Shown piece by piece: positions 21,680-33,359 of a DNA stretch of 64,000 bases. The DNA is from Hymenopus coronatus (Eukaryota; Arthropoda; Insecta; Mantodea; Hymenopodidae). The stretch lies in NCBI GenBank assembly GCA_030762935.1, contig CM060886.1:31040509-31104508 (forward strand). The letters run 5' to 3'. Numbering within the stretch: the stretch's first letter is position 1; each line of letters begins with the position of its first letter. A program made the position numbers and the translations under genes. The notes under the pieces were generated by a model, which was given only the letters and a program-made list of their open reading frames with translations, ran no database searches and was not told where the DNA came from.

Positions 21680-21912
21680 ATTGTCCCGGCTAGAGTGACC
21701 TTCGCTTTAGCCGTCTTGCAAGTCGCGGAGACTGTGAACGGGTCACGCTCATTGCGAGAGGAAAGATGTAGATCGCTCTCACCCAGTTCAGCTGGTAGGT
21801 TTTAATTTGAAATAGTCCCGTTGAGTTCTACAACTCTTTTAACTCTTTTACTCTTTAACGGGGATATCTGCACATATCAAATACAAGGCGGTTGGACCAT
21901 CTGATGTTAATG
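21680..21912 (-). repeat. Foldback family FB copy
   Basis: On the minus strand the order is GGTTGGACCAA-like end, GTTGTAGAACTCAACGGG, ATTTCAAATTAAAACC, then CTCTCGCAATGAGCGTGACC and AAGACGG. This aligns with 42985..43300, including the CTCTCGCAATGAG block near 43107. Confidence 0.7.
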
Positions 21913-21952
21913 ATGGTACAGTAAACTCTGCTTGTTCTCGTGTTTGCGTATT

Positions 21953-22650
21953 ACTTTCTCTACACGTACTATGTACATAGTGTTTAGAGAAGGTATTGCG
22001 TTCCGCTAAAAATTTGATACCGAAATTTCACCGGAAATACATTTTTTGGGTTCCCCCGAATCCAAAAAAAAAAAAAAAAAAAAAAAAAAGCATTTTCAGT
22101 AAAAGGTCCGCGTGTGTGTGTGCCTGGACAGCATAGCTCAAAAACGAAAAGACCGTTAAATACCAAACTTTGTATTTAAGTTTCGTATCTTCCAAGGATG
22201 CGACTCCAAGATTTTAAGAAAAAAAATCCCCCCAACCTCCAACTATGGAAAATATTTCGAAAATTTTTATTTTCTCAAAAATGGCTCTAACGATTTTGAT
22301 TAAAATCTCTTCTTACATTTAAGATATTTACATGACAAATAAAATGTATATCTCGAATTTTCTGGGAATAGCCTCTGAAGACGAGTTTATTCTGGGTGAA
22401 TTTTGCGGAATTTTGCATAACTGGTAAACCGCAAGAGTATAAAAACTTATTACACAAAAAAATGTAGATCACGATAAAACACACAATTTATGCCATATAC
22501 ATTTTTTTTTTTTCGTGGAGTTGGCCGTTTTAGAGATATTCCTTGTTATTGATTTCAGCTTTAAAATATTTAACTTTTCTCGTACGGGAACCTGTCGACT
22601 CCAGGTCACGTAAAGAAACGGAACAATCTCATAGCAACCACATTTTAAAA
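21953..22650 (+). repeat. ATIR-1 copy, 3' end lost
   Basis: It starts ACTTTCTCTACACGTACTAT with an intact terminal hairpin, carries a long A-run near 22063-22089 and a short (TG)n, and continues through all family blocks to GCTTTAAAATATTTAAC. It fades near 22650 without the ATCAGA end. The left flank is GTATT rather than TTTTT. Confidence 0.85.
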
Positions 22651-23034
22651 CATTTGTTATTATTTGTTCTTTGTTACATACTTTTCGTTACGATGTTTTC
22701 ATGTTTGACTCATTTTGCAAAGCATAGATAATAATATTAATGATGACGATAATACAATAAAATATACATACTCTAGTGGTTGCGTGTTTTTGTTTCGATG
22801 CTTGCACGTTTTGATATGTTCTGCTAATCGTCTACTATTAACGAAATTAATGATTACAATAATGGGGAATTGCTAAATACTATGTTTTTTGTAAGCTTTT
22901 CGTTACGAAGTTTTAACGTTTTGATTTCTTCTGCTAAGCGTAAACTGCGTATCAACTATTTATTAGCATTCTTTTCGGCAGCAGGTGGGAAATACGAATG
23001 GACTGTAATAAACCACTACCATGACCACGACCAC

Positions 23035-23076
23035 CACCACCACCACTAATAATAATAATAATAATAATAATAATAC
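23035..23076. repeat. (CAC)n and (TAA)n microsatellite
   Basis: A short CCACCACC run passes directly into TAA units. Confidence 0.85.
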
Positions 23077-23109
23077 GGTGAAACACTAGTATGCATGTTG
23101 TATGCTTAT

Positions 23110-23510
23110 ATTATCCTATAGTGGATTTCGTCACTAATGTTAAATAACAATAGCATATACACAAATACAAAACTAGCTATTCATGGATTCTGATAAATGA
23201 ATTGTTCTCTCAAAAATAAAGACTCTATAAATGAAGTGGAAAGCAGTTACCAACGTTTACGATATATTTACACTGTTCTTACACATCAACAGGGACTCTC
23301 AGTGTAAGCCTGGAAAATGCCTCAGGAAGAGCGCAATTCTCTAATCGTTTTCGCTGGTATGCATGAGATGTGCAATGAAGGTCGCTTGCACTATTTGCTA
23401 ACACCGCCACTGCCAATGTTCGCTGCGAATTGTCCCGTTGAGTTCTGCAACAGTTTTATCGCACACGTGAAATACGAAGCTGTAGGGCCGAGTGTTATGT
23501 ATGGGTGGTA
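23110..23510 (-). repeat. Foldback/MITE family FB, uninterrupted copy
   Basis: On the minus strand it carries CGTATTTCACGTGTGCGATA, TGTTGCAGAACTCAACGGG, then TAGCAAATAGTGCAAGCGACC and on to CTAATGTTAACAA-like sequence near 23122. It is the empty-site counterpart of 18408..19030, lacking the SINE. The 64-codon frame at 23317 is incidental. Confidence 0.75.
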
Positions 23511-23827
23511 GGCAATCTGAATGACGTTAAACGTAGTTAATCTGCTGTGCTGTTCTGTTGTGTATATTAGGTATTAATTTATTGTAACGCAATTTTCAAT
23601 TTTATTAACTCCTGTACAATAAATTTAGTGTTGTACTTGAAAATCACACCACTGGCCTATAAACGCTCATAATGAGGCTCCATTATATTATTCTTAGTAT
23701 ATGCCGCACATTTATAACATCTATAAAACGACCCTGATAGGTTTACGAGATAAATTATAATAGTTATTGAACAATTAAATATTGGCAAGTAGCATTTGAC
23801 TGAGATTTCGATTGAGAACTGGTATAC

Positions 23828-23870
23828 ATTATTATTATTATTATTATTGTTGTTGTTGTTGTTGTAGCTC
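23828..23870. repeat. (ATT)n(GTT)n microsatellite
   Basis: TTA units followed by TTG units. It accounts for the poly-Asn and poly-Gln readings of overlapping frames. Confidence 0.9.
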
Positions 23871-23893
23871 ATAAATCTTCAGATTAGCATCTG

Positions 23894-24457
23894 TTGTATT
23901 CCTTAAGTCACAAGTGCTTATTATTGTACGGTTTGCAAACGTTTGTCTGTAACGAGCCCTACACATTAGTGCAGCGTGCACTTGGGGGATTAAACGCACA
24001 AATGTGCGAGCACCTGATGCTAACCTGCGCAACTAATCGTTATTCTGCAATACCATATAAAAGTCCAGACAGAAGTTACGACGCAGTTCCATGTTCATGC
24101 CTTCAAGTGTTACTACATTTTGCAGTTGCGTGTACTAGATTTTTTGCGGCTTGCTTTTTGGATACTTGCGGGTCAGAGTGTGGTTTGTTACCTGGAGGAG
24201 TCCAAGATAATTATCATAAGGGCCCGCGGTCGATGTGTGACAGAGTAGCATTTCCTATCTGCGTGCGTGTTTTCTGTGCGTGCTTGGCTCAAGGACTTCC
24301 CTTGTCTGCCGTTCGTTCCTTCAGCAAGTCTGTTTCGCAGCTTTCTATTTGTGGTCTGCTGCTGCTTAACTTTGTCCTTACTTTGAACACCGAGCGAGAT
24401 AAGCTAAACATAACGCGTTCTTATCATCGTGAAGGGATTTTACGTGAGCATTTATAG
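23894..24457 (+). other. 187-codon open frame, unrecognised
   Basis: This is the longest open frame in the window. It is Cys- and Leu-rich, with several hydrophobic stretches but no signal peptide at its start and no domain pattern I know. The region is somewhat GC-richer than its flanks and includes a TATA-like CATATAAAAG at about 24054-24063, which sits inside the frame. The TATA element and composition could mean part of an LTR or promoter rather than a gene. No second copy or matching repeat is seen in the window. I do not assert that it is a gene. Confidence 0.2.
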
Positions 24458-24896
24458 CAGTGTGATAATGGCTATACTTTGTCTCTGTACTCGTGACGAC
24501 GGCCTTGCTCGTGACCAAGTGGCTCTTGCAAAGATTTTCTGAAGTAATACAAAGGAAACACAGTGAATCTAGCGAGCTCTTATATCGAACTTCGATTGAT
24601 TGCAATTCCATAGAATACTGCATTAAATGAATACGCAATGAAACCATGTACGCTTACAGACACATAAAGGGAACATTGGAAATTTAATTGAAGAACGGTG
24701 CAAAAAGCTAACAGTTGCTATACAGGAAGATTTTCCTAAAGAAAATGTTTACCCTTTACCAAGTGGTCATTAGAGTTTAAAAAACACCCGTGGCAATATT
24801 TCAATTTGTTTACTAGCACTTTGTCTTTGGAGGGGATGAACTACTATGACATATTGTTCTTTCCTTTGATTTTGTTAAAACCAATAAACTATGTGT
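24458..24896. other. Intergenic DNA, no feature recognised
   Basis: An 89-codon minus frame overlaps the start of this stretch and shows no known motif. Confidence 0.35.
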
Positions 24897-25123
24897 GCCT
24901 GCCTGGGTAGTGTGGTGGTAGTGTGTCTGCTTCACATTCAAAAGGTCGTGAGTTCGAATCTCGCTTAGGGTGAGTTGCCCAGATAAGGTTTTTTCGGGGT
25001 TTTCCCTTATCCTGAGAAGACGAATGTCGAGTAACTTTAAGCTTCATGGACCCCGAGATCATTTGAGCATCATTTCACTAATTTCATTCATCGTCCGATA
25101 TGACCAACCAGGTTAAAGGGACC
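24897..25123 (+). repeat. SINE family A, best copy
   Basis: The head is GCCTGGGTAGTGTGGTGGTA, the B-box is GAGTTCGAATCTCGC, the body has TTTTTCGGGGTTTTCCC and TGAGAAGACGAATGTCG, and the 3' end is CCAACCAGGTTAAAGGG, followed by a short AT microsatellite. It is close to the copy at 4285 and useful as the family reference. Confidence 0.9.
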
Positions 25124-25211
25124 TTAAGCTACAAATATATATATATATATGTATTTAAACAATGAATTATTTATATGCTGTGTAAGTTATATACATCACT
25201 CAATTTAAAAG

Positions 25212-25736
25212 CCTGATGTGTTCCTTTCTCTACATCTCTGCAACAAATTATTGCATTGTGTGTTTTAACGAGCTCTACAAGTTTAATACAGCAAGTTTTT
25301 GTCTCTCCCTTACGGTTTATCAGTTATAGAAAATTCCGCAAAATTTATCTAGAATAAAGTTGTCTTCAGAAGCTATTGCCAGAAAACTCATGATATACAT
25401 TTTGTTTGTCATGTAAATATCTTTAATATACGATATTTTAATCAACATCGTTAGAGCCATTTTTGAGAAAATCAACATTTGCATAAACTTTTACATGTAA
25501 AGGGTATTTGGGGTAGGAGTATTTTCATGAAAATCTTCGTGTCGTATCCTTGGAATATACCAAACTTAAATACCAAGTTTGATATTAAACGGTCTTATCG
25601 TTTTTGAGCTATGCTGTCCATAGCCACGCAGACAGACAAACAGACTGACAGACAGACAAACACAGACTGTTTTCCAAAAATGGTGCATTACAATAATTTA
25701 TCTATGTAGTATTTACATAGTACGTGTAGAGAAAGT
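25212..25736 (-). mobile_element. ATIR-1, internally deleted copy
   Basis: Both outer ends are present: CCTGATGTGTTCC then TTTCTCTACATCTCTGCAAC on the left, TAGAGAAAGT on the right. About 250 bases are missing after ATTATTG near 25255, and part of the region beside the microsatellite is missing near 25680. Its microsatellite is a CAGACAGA-type tract. This is a plausible short derivative. Confidence 0.85.
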
Positions 25737-25864
25737 AAAAATTAGGACAATTGTAATATTTCTTTCGATTATATACATATTATTGCCCTTCCTAATGTTA
25801 ACACGTTGGAAAGGCGCAAGTTAGTCAGTTAAAAGTGCCTTCCTTATATGTAAGACTTACAGCA

Positions 25865-26158
25865 CCCCCCCCCACTCAGGTTATGCAAGCCAGTTCCTGG
25901 GGCCATATGCCTGTTGAGGAGCAGAGGCTCTGTATCAGAGAGAAGTCAGGATGTGATCGGCCCGAAACTTGGTATGAAAGTGAGGAAGTGGATGGCATAA
26001 AATGGTGGTAAAATGGATGACAGATGATTATGGAGCAATTGGTGGAAAGCTCATCCAGACACCTCTTTGACAACCACAAATCCCAAATGTGGTTCCCTGG
26101 GATCGAATCCGGTGAGAGGCGAGCGACCTAAACACCCAGCCACGGCGTCGCTCTATAT
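25865..26158 (-). repeat. tRNA-headed SINE-like unit
   Basis: On the minus strand the head reads GGCGTGGCTGGGTGTTTAGG, followed by GCTCGCCTCTCACCGGATTC and a B-box-like GGATTCGATCCCAGG. The body runs to the C-run at 25866-25875. Only one copy is seen, so the limits are uncertain. Confidence 0.5.
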
Positions 26159-26424
26159 TGCTTGCTCCTCTAAAAATTCTATCAGCCACATTAACGCAGA
26201 AAAAATGCTCATTTTCTAAGATGTGGAACGAAAAACTGTTATTACACTTTACGATCTCTGGCCTCTTACAAGAGTTTTCATATATCTCATTAATATTTTA
26301 TAATCCATTTTTAAACTCCACCAATTTTTCTACCTTTTGTATGTGCTACTTTATTTTAATTCATATTTAATATATTCACCTATTTTAATGAATTTAGTAA
26401 ACTAACTAATTTTTCTATTACTTA

Positions 26425-26605
26425 CAGTAACTAGAAAAAGTATTGCATTCCAAATAAAAGTTTAATATTGAGGTTTCTCCGGGACTAAATCTAAAGACCT
26501 TTACAGAAAATGTCTGTGTGGGTATGTGTGTCTGTGAACCGAATAACTCAAAAATGAAATGTTTGCTAACTACTAAACTTACATCTATCATCTATTTTTG
26601 TGGAT
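26425..26605 (+). repeat. ATIR-1 fragment, old
   Basis: The order AGTATTGCATTCC, a decayed middle, GTGTGGGTATGTGTGTCTG and ATAACTCAAAAATGAAA matches the region around the family microsatellite. Confidence 0.6.
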
Positions 26606-26839
26606 AGAAGAGAGTTACAGTATTCCAAAGTGATAGTAAAATCTTTTAAAAGCGAGTCGCTGCTGCTGCATGGCCAGAAAAACAATGAACAGGAACTTAG
26701 CATTATAAAATAAGCATTCGAAAATTCAAACCTACAACAAACAATATCTGGCAAATGAGTAAAGCCACATTAGAGTATTTTATATAAAATGCATGTTTTA
26801 AAGAGCGATACATTTTATTATAAATGTCTCTATTTCTAT

Positions 26840-26842
26840 CTA

Positions 26843-26893
<51 letters not shown>
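26840..26893. repeat. (CT)n microsatellite
   Basis: About 22 uninterrupted CT units. Confidence 0.92.
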
Positions 26894-26894
<1 letters not shown>

Positions 26895-26895
<1 letters not shown>

Positions 26896-27005
26896 AGATT
26901 ATCAGTAGGTACTACACAAATTGATGTAAAACTCATAAGAATAAAGAGGTCTTCGTAGACTGCTCCCAAAAAATTCAAGATATAGATTTTATTTGTCTGT
27001 AATTA
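26895..27005 (-). repeat. ATIR-1 internal fragment
   Basis: AATAAAGAGGTCTTCG, a TCCCAAAAAATTCAAGAT block and GATTTTATTTGTC match the middle of the family. Confidence 0.7.
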
Positions 27006-27179
27006 AACATAATTTTGCCCAGCAAATTTGGCTCGAGATAACGCGCGCACTTTGAAAACTGACAACCTAAATTCAAACCTCGGCGACGGTATATAATTTC
27101 AACCCACTGCGAATCACTGTTCAAAGTGTTTGGAATTTGGCCATTAGCCTGCGAATATAACTCTAGCCCTATTGCTATT

Positions 27180-27430
27180 TGTATTAAATAATGCAGAAAC
27201 GTTTACAAAAAATGCAGATATACACAACCAGGAGACTAGACGCAGACTTACTTAGACTATCAAATAATTTGTAGACATTCAAAAAGAGGGGCTTACTACA
27301 TGGGTATTGTTTTGATTAATTCACTTCCATCTAATATAAAGGAATTGTGTATGAACAAAAACAAGTTTAGGTCAGAACTAAAAAGATGCCTCATTATTTA
27401 CATCTTCTATACAGAGGTGGATGTGACTCA
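27180..27430 (+). pseudogene. Non-LTR retrotransposon reverse transcriptase, extreme C-terminus
   Basis: The reading passes TTRRLDADLLRL, then shifts frame to give GIVLINSLPSNIKELC and FRSELKRCLI, and ends near FYTEVD. The NSLPSNIK motif followed by a K.LK..L segment and FYSVDE-like end is characteristic of C-termini of Jockey-type insect non-LTR elements. Only this last part is present and it contains frame breaks. Confidence 0.75.
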
Positions 27431-27684
27431 ATCAGAAAATACTAGTAATAATCAATGTGGCGTTGCAAATATAGTATATATAAGGATATTCTAAGACTTC
27501 ATAGTGCGATTGGTTTTTGTAAATAGACATAATTGTAAATTATACACAATTGATACCTCTGAAAAATTCAATATCTGAGATAAGCTTTCTAAATAAATTA
27601 ATTAATAAGTATCAAGAATAATCAATAAATGTAATTTCAGACTTAATCTACATCATAGAGTTGAACTTTGGTCCACAGATTTTT

Positions 27685-28471
27685 ACTTTTTCTACACGTA
27701 CTATGTAAAATAGTGTATAGAGAAGATATTGTAATGCACCCAAAAATTCGATACAGAGATTTCACCGGAAATAAATGGTTTAGGTCCCACTGGATCCAAA
27801 AAAAAAGCATTTTTGGAAAAAGGGCCGTGTGAGTGTGTGTCTGTCTGTCAGTCTGTATGTAGACAGCATAGCTCAAAAACGAAAAGACCGTTGAATACCA
27901 AACTTGGTATTTAAGTTTGGTATCTTTCAAGGGTGCTACACGAAGATTTTCAAGAAAATCCCCCACACACAACTACACTTTACATGACAAATAAAATGTA
28001 TATCTTGAATATTCTGGGAATAACCTCTGAAGACTGCTTTATTCTGAATGAATTTTACGGAATTTCGAATAACTGCTAAACCGTAAGAGATGGACAAAAA
28101 CTTAATACACAAAAAATGCAGAGCACCTTAAACCACAGTTTATGTTACATACATTTTTTCGTGGAGTTGATTGTTTTTGAGTTATTGCTGTTTTTTGTTT
28201 CAGCTTTGAAAAATATACTTTTCTCATACAAAAATTTGTCAACTCCTATCCATACAAACAAAGGAAGTTCAGTCTCATAGCAACCAGCTTTTAACGATCA
28301 CTTTAACCTATGGTACTCCCTTATTTCCCTTCTACTTACAAGGAAGCAAGCAATAAGTTTATTTCTGCTAATTTTTTCTCGATTAACATGAAGTAAATAG
28401 AACCATAAGCTTTGTCCCAATAATTTGTTGCAGAGATGTAGAGAAACTCATTTGAATGGAACACATCTGAT
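27685..28471 (+). mobile_element. ATIR-1, near-complete copy
   Basis: It starts ACTTTTTCTACACGTACTAT and includes a GTGTGTGTCTGTC tract. It lacks about 90 bases near 27985 between the TTTACATG and GACAAATAAAATG blocks, and ends GAATGGAACACATCTGA. The left flank is TTTT. Confidence 0.85.
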
Positions 28472-28475
28472 ATTT

Positions 28476-28733
28476 CTTTTTTTATTATTGTTTCATTTAT
28501 ATAGACACCTTTAAACTCTAAGATCATATCGGGGGCTTTGCATTGGAAACAAATCGTTGTCTGAAGGTTCTTTATGTTGGGTTTAAATCGTTTTTTATTT
28601 TCCTAAAACACACACACACACACACACACACATTCGCTCTCATATGCATACTTCCAGACTCTGTGGGGGATAGGGAATAATTCTGGTTCAAGAAACATTC
28701 CCCGCCCCAGCCGGGAATCTAACCCGGGTGAGA
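28476..28733 (-). repeat. SINE family C, with internal CA expansion
   Basis: It matches the copy at 10100 in order: ATATCGGGGGCTTTGCA, TTGGGTTTAAATCG, CTGTGGGGGATAGGGAATAA, CCCCGCCCCAGCCGGG. A (CA)n tract (about 28610-28632) has grown inside the body. The head is cut after the T-arm. It sits between two ATIR-1 copies. Confidence 0.85.
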
Positions 28734-28754
28734 TCCACTGATTGTAATGTAATA

Positions 28755-28964
28755 TGATATGGTATTTTAATCTAAACATATAGTCATTTTTTAGAAAATA
28801 GAAAGGTAAAGAGCTATTTTCCATATAAAGGGTAGTTTGTTGTGGGAAGATTTTCTCGAAAATGATCATGTCTTTGGAAGATTATGAAGTTAAATACCAT
28901 TTTGGCATTTATGGGCATTTCGGTTTTAGGCAGTGAATATGCTGTTCACTAACACAGAACACAA

Positions 28965-29009
<45 letters not shown>

Positions 29010-29100
29010 CGTGCTCGCGTGGACCTACTTTTTAACCAGGGATCAAAATGTATATTTTCAGTGCATCTCAATGGAATGCAATACATCCTTTACTTGCTCT
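28755..29100 (-). repeat. ATIR-1 fragment, decayed
   Basis: CCATATAAAGGGTAGTTTG, GATTTTCTCGAAAATG and a long (CA)n (about 28970-29006) identify the family. The terminus is lost. Confidence 0.75.
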
Positions 29101-29464
29101 CGGTGAAATGGAGAATGTAATATCATTTGCTTGATATAGTGAAGCAGATCCCAATGTTGTGAACTATAGTCATACCATACATTGATAAAACGAACTCGGC
29201 ACAACTGCAGGATACATTGATCCATACTCCATTGTATGCGTCATCGTAACGCCTATCTACGACGGGCCTCTCAGAATGTGTCCTTGCCGCTCCCACTGGG
29301 TGTTGCATCTCGATCGGTGGACATGTTACCGTTGGCCGCGCCTGTATTTTGACTTCGCTTCATCATGGTCAATCCTGAAACTAACGCTAAAATATAGAAT
29401 TTCCCCCATGGGGATAAGTGAGGTGCCAGACAATAAGAACTGAAACCATTTCAAGTCTATTTTT

Positions 29465-30186
29465 ACTTTCTCTACACGTACTAAGTACATAGTGTATAGA
29501 GGAAGTATCGTATTCCACACAAAGATTCGATACCGAGATTTCACCGGAAATAAATGTTTTAGGAACCCTGAATCCAAAAAGAGTATTTTCAGAAAAAGGT
29601 CCGCGCGCGTGTGTGTGTGAACAGCATAGCTCAAAAACGAAAAGTTCGTTAAATACCAAACATGGTATTTAAGTTCAGTGTCTTCCAAGGGTGCGACACG
29701 AAGATTTTCATGAAAATCCTCCCAGCTTTTTCGAAAATTTTGATTTTCTCAAAAATGGCTCTAACGATTTTGATTAAAATGCCATACGTTTATGATATTT
29801 TCAGACAAACGAAATGCATATCTTGAATTTTCTGGGAACAGCCTCTGAGGACCTCTTCATTTTGGATCACTTGTGTATAGCTCGTAAACCGTAAGAGGTG
29901 GACAAAACTTAATACACGAAAAATAAAACGCACAAATTATGGCATATACTTTCTTTTTATGTAGAATTAGCCGAGGTATACCTTGTTACTGGTTTCAGTT
30001 TTAAACTACTTAAAATTTTCAGAAGCGGGAAATCAACTATCGTTTACTCCCGGGATTGTAAAAGAGAAGCAAATGCCCATTGTGTCAAACAGCGGTAGCT
30101 GGTAGCTTTTAAAAGATTTGATTATTGCTTTAGCCTAGTGTACCTATTACCTTATTTCCCTCCTACTTACAAGGAAGCAAGTAAAT
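29465..30186 (+). mobile_element. ATIR-1 copy, 3' end cut
   Basis: It starts ACTTTCTCTACACGTACTAA, passes a short (GT)n and the middle blocks, and runs to CTTACAAGGAAGCAAGTAAA. There it is replaced by a fragment in the opposite orientation at 30189. Confidence 0.85.
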
Positions 30187-30188
30187 GT

Positions 30189-30418
30189 TCCTTGTAAAGG
30201 GTAGTTGTACTTAGAAATCTTCGTATCGCATCCTTGTAAGATACTGGACTTAAATAACAAGTTGGGATATTTAACCGACTTTTCGTAGTTCAACTATACT
30301 GCCCACAGACACACACACAAGGACATTTTTCTAAAAGGCTTTTTAATAGCATTTTTTTTTAGAAATACAATACCTTCCCTCTCTACAATGTACATTACAC
30401 ATGCATGATAGAGGAAGT
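30189..30418 (-). repeat. ATIR-1 terminal fragment, head-to-tail junction with the previous copy
   Basis: TTCCTTGTAAAGGGTAGTTG through ACAGACACACACAC to GATAGAGGAAGT, then a long A-run. The join at 30186-30189 is abrupt, suggesting rearrangement or a truncated insertion. Confidence 0.8.
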
Positions 30419-30959
30419 AAAAAAAAAAAAGTTACTTGAACAAATTCACAAACTGTATGCAAACCTAGAGGTGACGTAAACGAAACCGAAGTAATGCTAT
30501 TTTTCTCCTATAATAAACCACGAGAAAATTTAATATATTCCTGAAGTTTCTTTAAAATTGTCATGATGCCTTAAAACTTCCGTTTTACATAAACAATATT
30601 GACCAATACTATAACGATGTAACATGGGATTTCCGAGACTGTTGCTGATGTTTGTACCAAAAACTATCGCACTGGTTGAAGGCCAGTTTGGTGCTCTGCC
30701 AAACAGTTTTCCACTGATCTAGGTGTGAACATCAGTAGCGGGCAGGAAAGTGTCTCTTACGTAAATGTTTTTAGATGGGTGCTTTTCGGTTGGTTATCTT
30801 TTTAGGGGTCCAATATATAACTATTACAAGAAGCCCAACCTCTTTTTAACATGTTTATTTCACATTGTTGAGTATCAGTGCGCGAAAAAATGAAATATTT
30901 AATTCAAAGTGAAAAATGTTATATTCAATAATACACTTTCAGAAATAATAATAAAAAAA
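30419..30959. other. AT-rich intergenic DNA
   Basis: No gene or repeat recognised. Confidence 0.4.
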
Positions 30960-31796
30960 TCTGATGTGCTCCAATCACATGACTCTCTGTCTCTCTGTAA
31001 CAAATTATTGTTCATAAGCTTATTCTTCTATCTACTTCATGCTAATCAAGATAAGCATTAGCAGAAACGGTTTTATTACTTAGTTGCTTATAGGTAGAAG
31101 GGAAATAAGGGGATACACTAGGCTAAACAAACAGTCAAATGCTTTAAAATGTGTTTGCTAGGATATAGAAATCCGATTCTTTGCGTGGTCAAGTGTCGAC
31201 AAGTTCCTGTATGAGAAAAGTATTAAGTATTTTAAAACTGAAATCAATAACAAGGATGTCTTAAAAACTTTCAACTCCAGGAAAAAACTGCATATAACAT
31301 AAATTGTGTGTTTAACGTGCTCTACAGTTTTTGTGTTGTAAGTTTCTAGCTATCTCTTACAGTTTACTTATTATGCACAATTCATTCAGAATAACGATGT
31401 CTTCAGAGGCTATTCCCAGAAAATTTAAGATACACATTTTATTTGTCATGTAAATATCTTTCATATACGATATGTTAATCAAAATCGTTAGAGCCATTTT
31501 TGAGAAAGTAAAATTTTTCGAATGGGGGAATTTTCTTGAAAATCTTCGTGTCGCATCCTTGGAAGATACTGAATTTAAATACCAAGTTTAGTATTTAATG
31601 AACTTTTCGTTGTTGAGCTATGCTGTCCATAGACAGACACACGCACACACACACAGATCTTTTTCTAGAAATGCTTTTTTCTTTGGATTCAAGAGGTCCC
31701 AAAACACTTATTTCCGGTGAAATTTCGGTATCGATATTTTGGGTGCAATACGATATCTTCTCTATACACTATGTACATAGTATGTGTAGAGAAAGT
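30960..31796 (-). mobile_element. ATIR-1, complete copy
   Basis: Both ends are present: TCTGATGTGCTCCAATCACA on the left and TGTGTAGAGAAAGT on the right. The left flank is an A-run after AATAATAAT and the right flank is AATAATAA. The flanks share an AATAA character but are not an exact duplication. The (CA)n site is short. Confidence 0.9.
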
Positions 31797-32639
31797 AATA
31801 ATAAAGGGAAAGAAGACATAATCAACGAACTGCTCAGGTCAAACCTGGGAATTCCAAACCGAGGAAGATCATACAGTTTTGTAACTCCGTAATTGATAGC
31901 AAATTAACTGTCTCCAAACTTTTATGTAGAAACTAAAAAGCCAAAATTATAGCATAATAATCTTAGCGATGCTGTTTACACTTACCGTCTTGTAAAAGAT
32001 TCACTAATATTCAAACATTCCAGCGTGTAAATATTCCATGGGTGCTTTCCATATGAACAATAGACAGAGAGTTGATCGTTACCTTTGATGATCAAGGCGT
32101 AAGTTGGAAGCTAGTTGCAAAAAAGCGGCGGGAGCAGGTGCGTATTCTCTGTGGGTCAAGTTGCTTCGTTAAGGTTTTAATCGAGTTTTCCTTAACCTAT
32201 AAAATGAGTGTCCGATAGCTGCAGTGCTTCAGGTTTCTGCATTCATATAGCACGGAAATTGCCCATTCTTAATTACAGTAGGCCAAAAATCGTGTTAATA
32301 AGTTAATTACTTCACTAGCTTATGCATGTAAAACCGCAAGGATCCGCCATTACTAATTAAACAGACACTAGTGTTCTATTTGTGCAATAGCCAAAATTCT
32401 ATGCAAATTCTGGAACAAAACGTTTGCTTTGTTCACTAATGATGAAATATCAATAAATAATTATAATAATAATTTTTAGCTAGCTAAATTTCAATGATAA
32501 TGTAACTGACCAGCGGAAATGTAGACTCATTTATTACAAAGAGAATGATGAGAAACGTCATTTGGCTATTTTTATACACATACTGACCTTCAGGGGCGAG
32601 ACAATGACTTAGATAGTACAGAAACACGGACACTAAACA
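31797..32639. other. AT-rich intergenic DNA
   Basis: Nothing recognised. Confidence 0.4.
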
Positions 32640-32730
32640 TCAATACCCTTTGCGGGATTCGAACCCGCGACCCTTTCGCAGCAGAACGTAAACGCCAAAC
32701 GTGCGAACGACCACAGCTACCGGGACATAT
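32640..32730 (-). repeat. tRNA-like head (SINE fragment)
   Basis: On the minus strand: GTCCCGGTAGCTGTGGTCG, then a long variable part and a perfect T-arm GCGGGTTCGAATCCCGC. The distance between the A- and B-like boxes and the lack of a paired acceptor argue for a SINE head, not a tRNA gene. Confidence 0.6.
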
Positions 32731-32806
32731 TCCGCAGTTATCTTCTTACATGGAAACCAGCAGAGTCAGTAGCTTACTTTGTCATTGCATTAAATGCGGA
32801 TATTTT

Positions 32807-32810
<4 letters not shown>

Positions 32811-32885
<75 letters not shown>

Positions 32886-32886
32886 T
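32811..32886. repeat. (CT)n(CA)n compound microsatellite
   Basis: Twenty or so CT units pass into CA units. The two overlapping frames (Ser-Leu and His-Thr repeats) are artefacts. Confidence 0.92.
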
Positions 32887-33023
32887 TTCCTATTGTTTAT
32901 CCCTGACTCTTTCTCTGCCTTTCACTTCTACTTAGCGTTTCTCTATCTCACTCTCTCTCTTACCCTCTCATTCCTTCTCTAACCATTCCTCTTTCTATAT
33001 CTTTCAACTCTCCTGTTTATCGG

Positions 33024-33237
33024 TCTGAGTAGCTCAGTTGGTTAAGTGGTGACCTTTGAATACCAAGGTTTCGGGTTCAAATCTGTCCCACGCCGATGGT
33101 TTTTAGGTGCACTTAAAAGAGACAACTTTATGTCAGTAGATTTTCCGGTATGTAAAATAACGCCTGTGGAATGAGATTCCAACACACCTCTTACAATGTA
33201 ATCCTGGCAGTTAATAGCGTCGTTAACAAACAATATA

Positions 33238-33240
<3 letters not shown>
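33024..33240 (+). repeat. tRNA-headed SINE followed by (ATT)n
   Basis: The head TCTGAGTAGCTCAGTTGGTT is strongly tRNA-like, followed by a B-box GGGTTCAAATCTG. The body continues with AGTAGATTTTCCGG and ends at an ATT microsatellite at 33239-33290. It is the most tRNA-like A-box in the window, but no complete cloverleaf is evident. Confidence 0.7.
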
Positions 33241-33293
<53 letters not shown>

Positions 33294-33359
33294 CACTCTC
33301 TCATCTCTCACCGCTCACTCTTCCCCCTCTCCTGTCACTTTCCGTTATAACTTACATGT

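Noticed and set aside
26045..26080. A host exon near the CCACAAATCCC segment
   Set aside because: It lies within a tRNA-headed repeat with no splice-site or coding support.
33024..33100. A tRNA gene on the plus strand
   Set aside because: The A- and B-boxes are good but no full cloverleaf forms, and a SINE body with an ATT tail follows.
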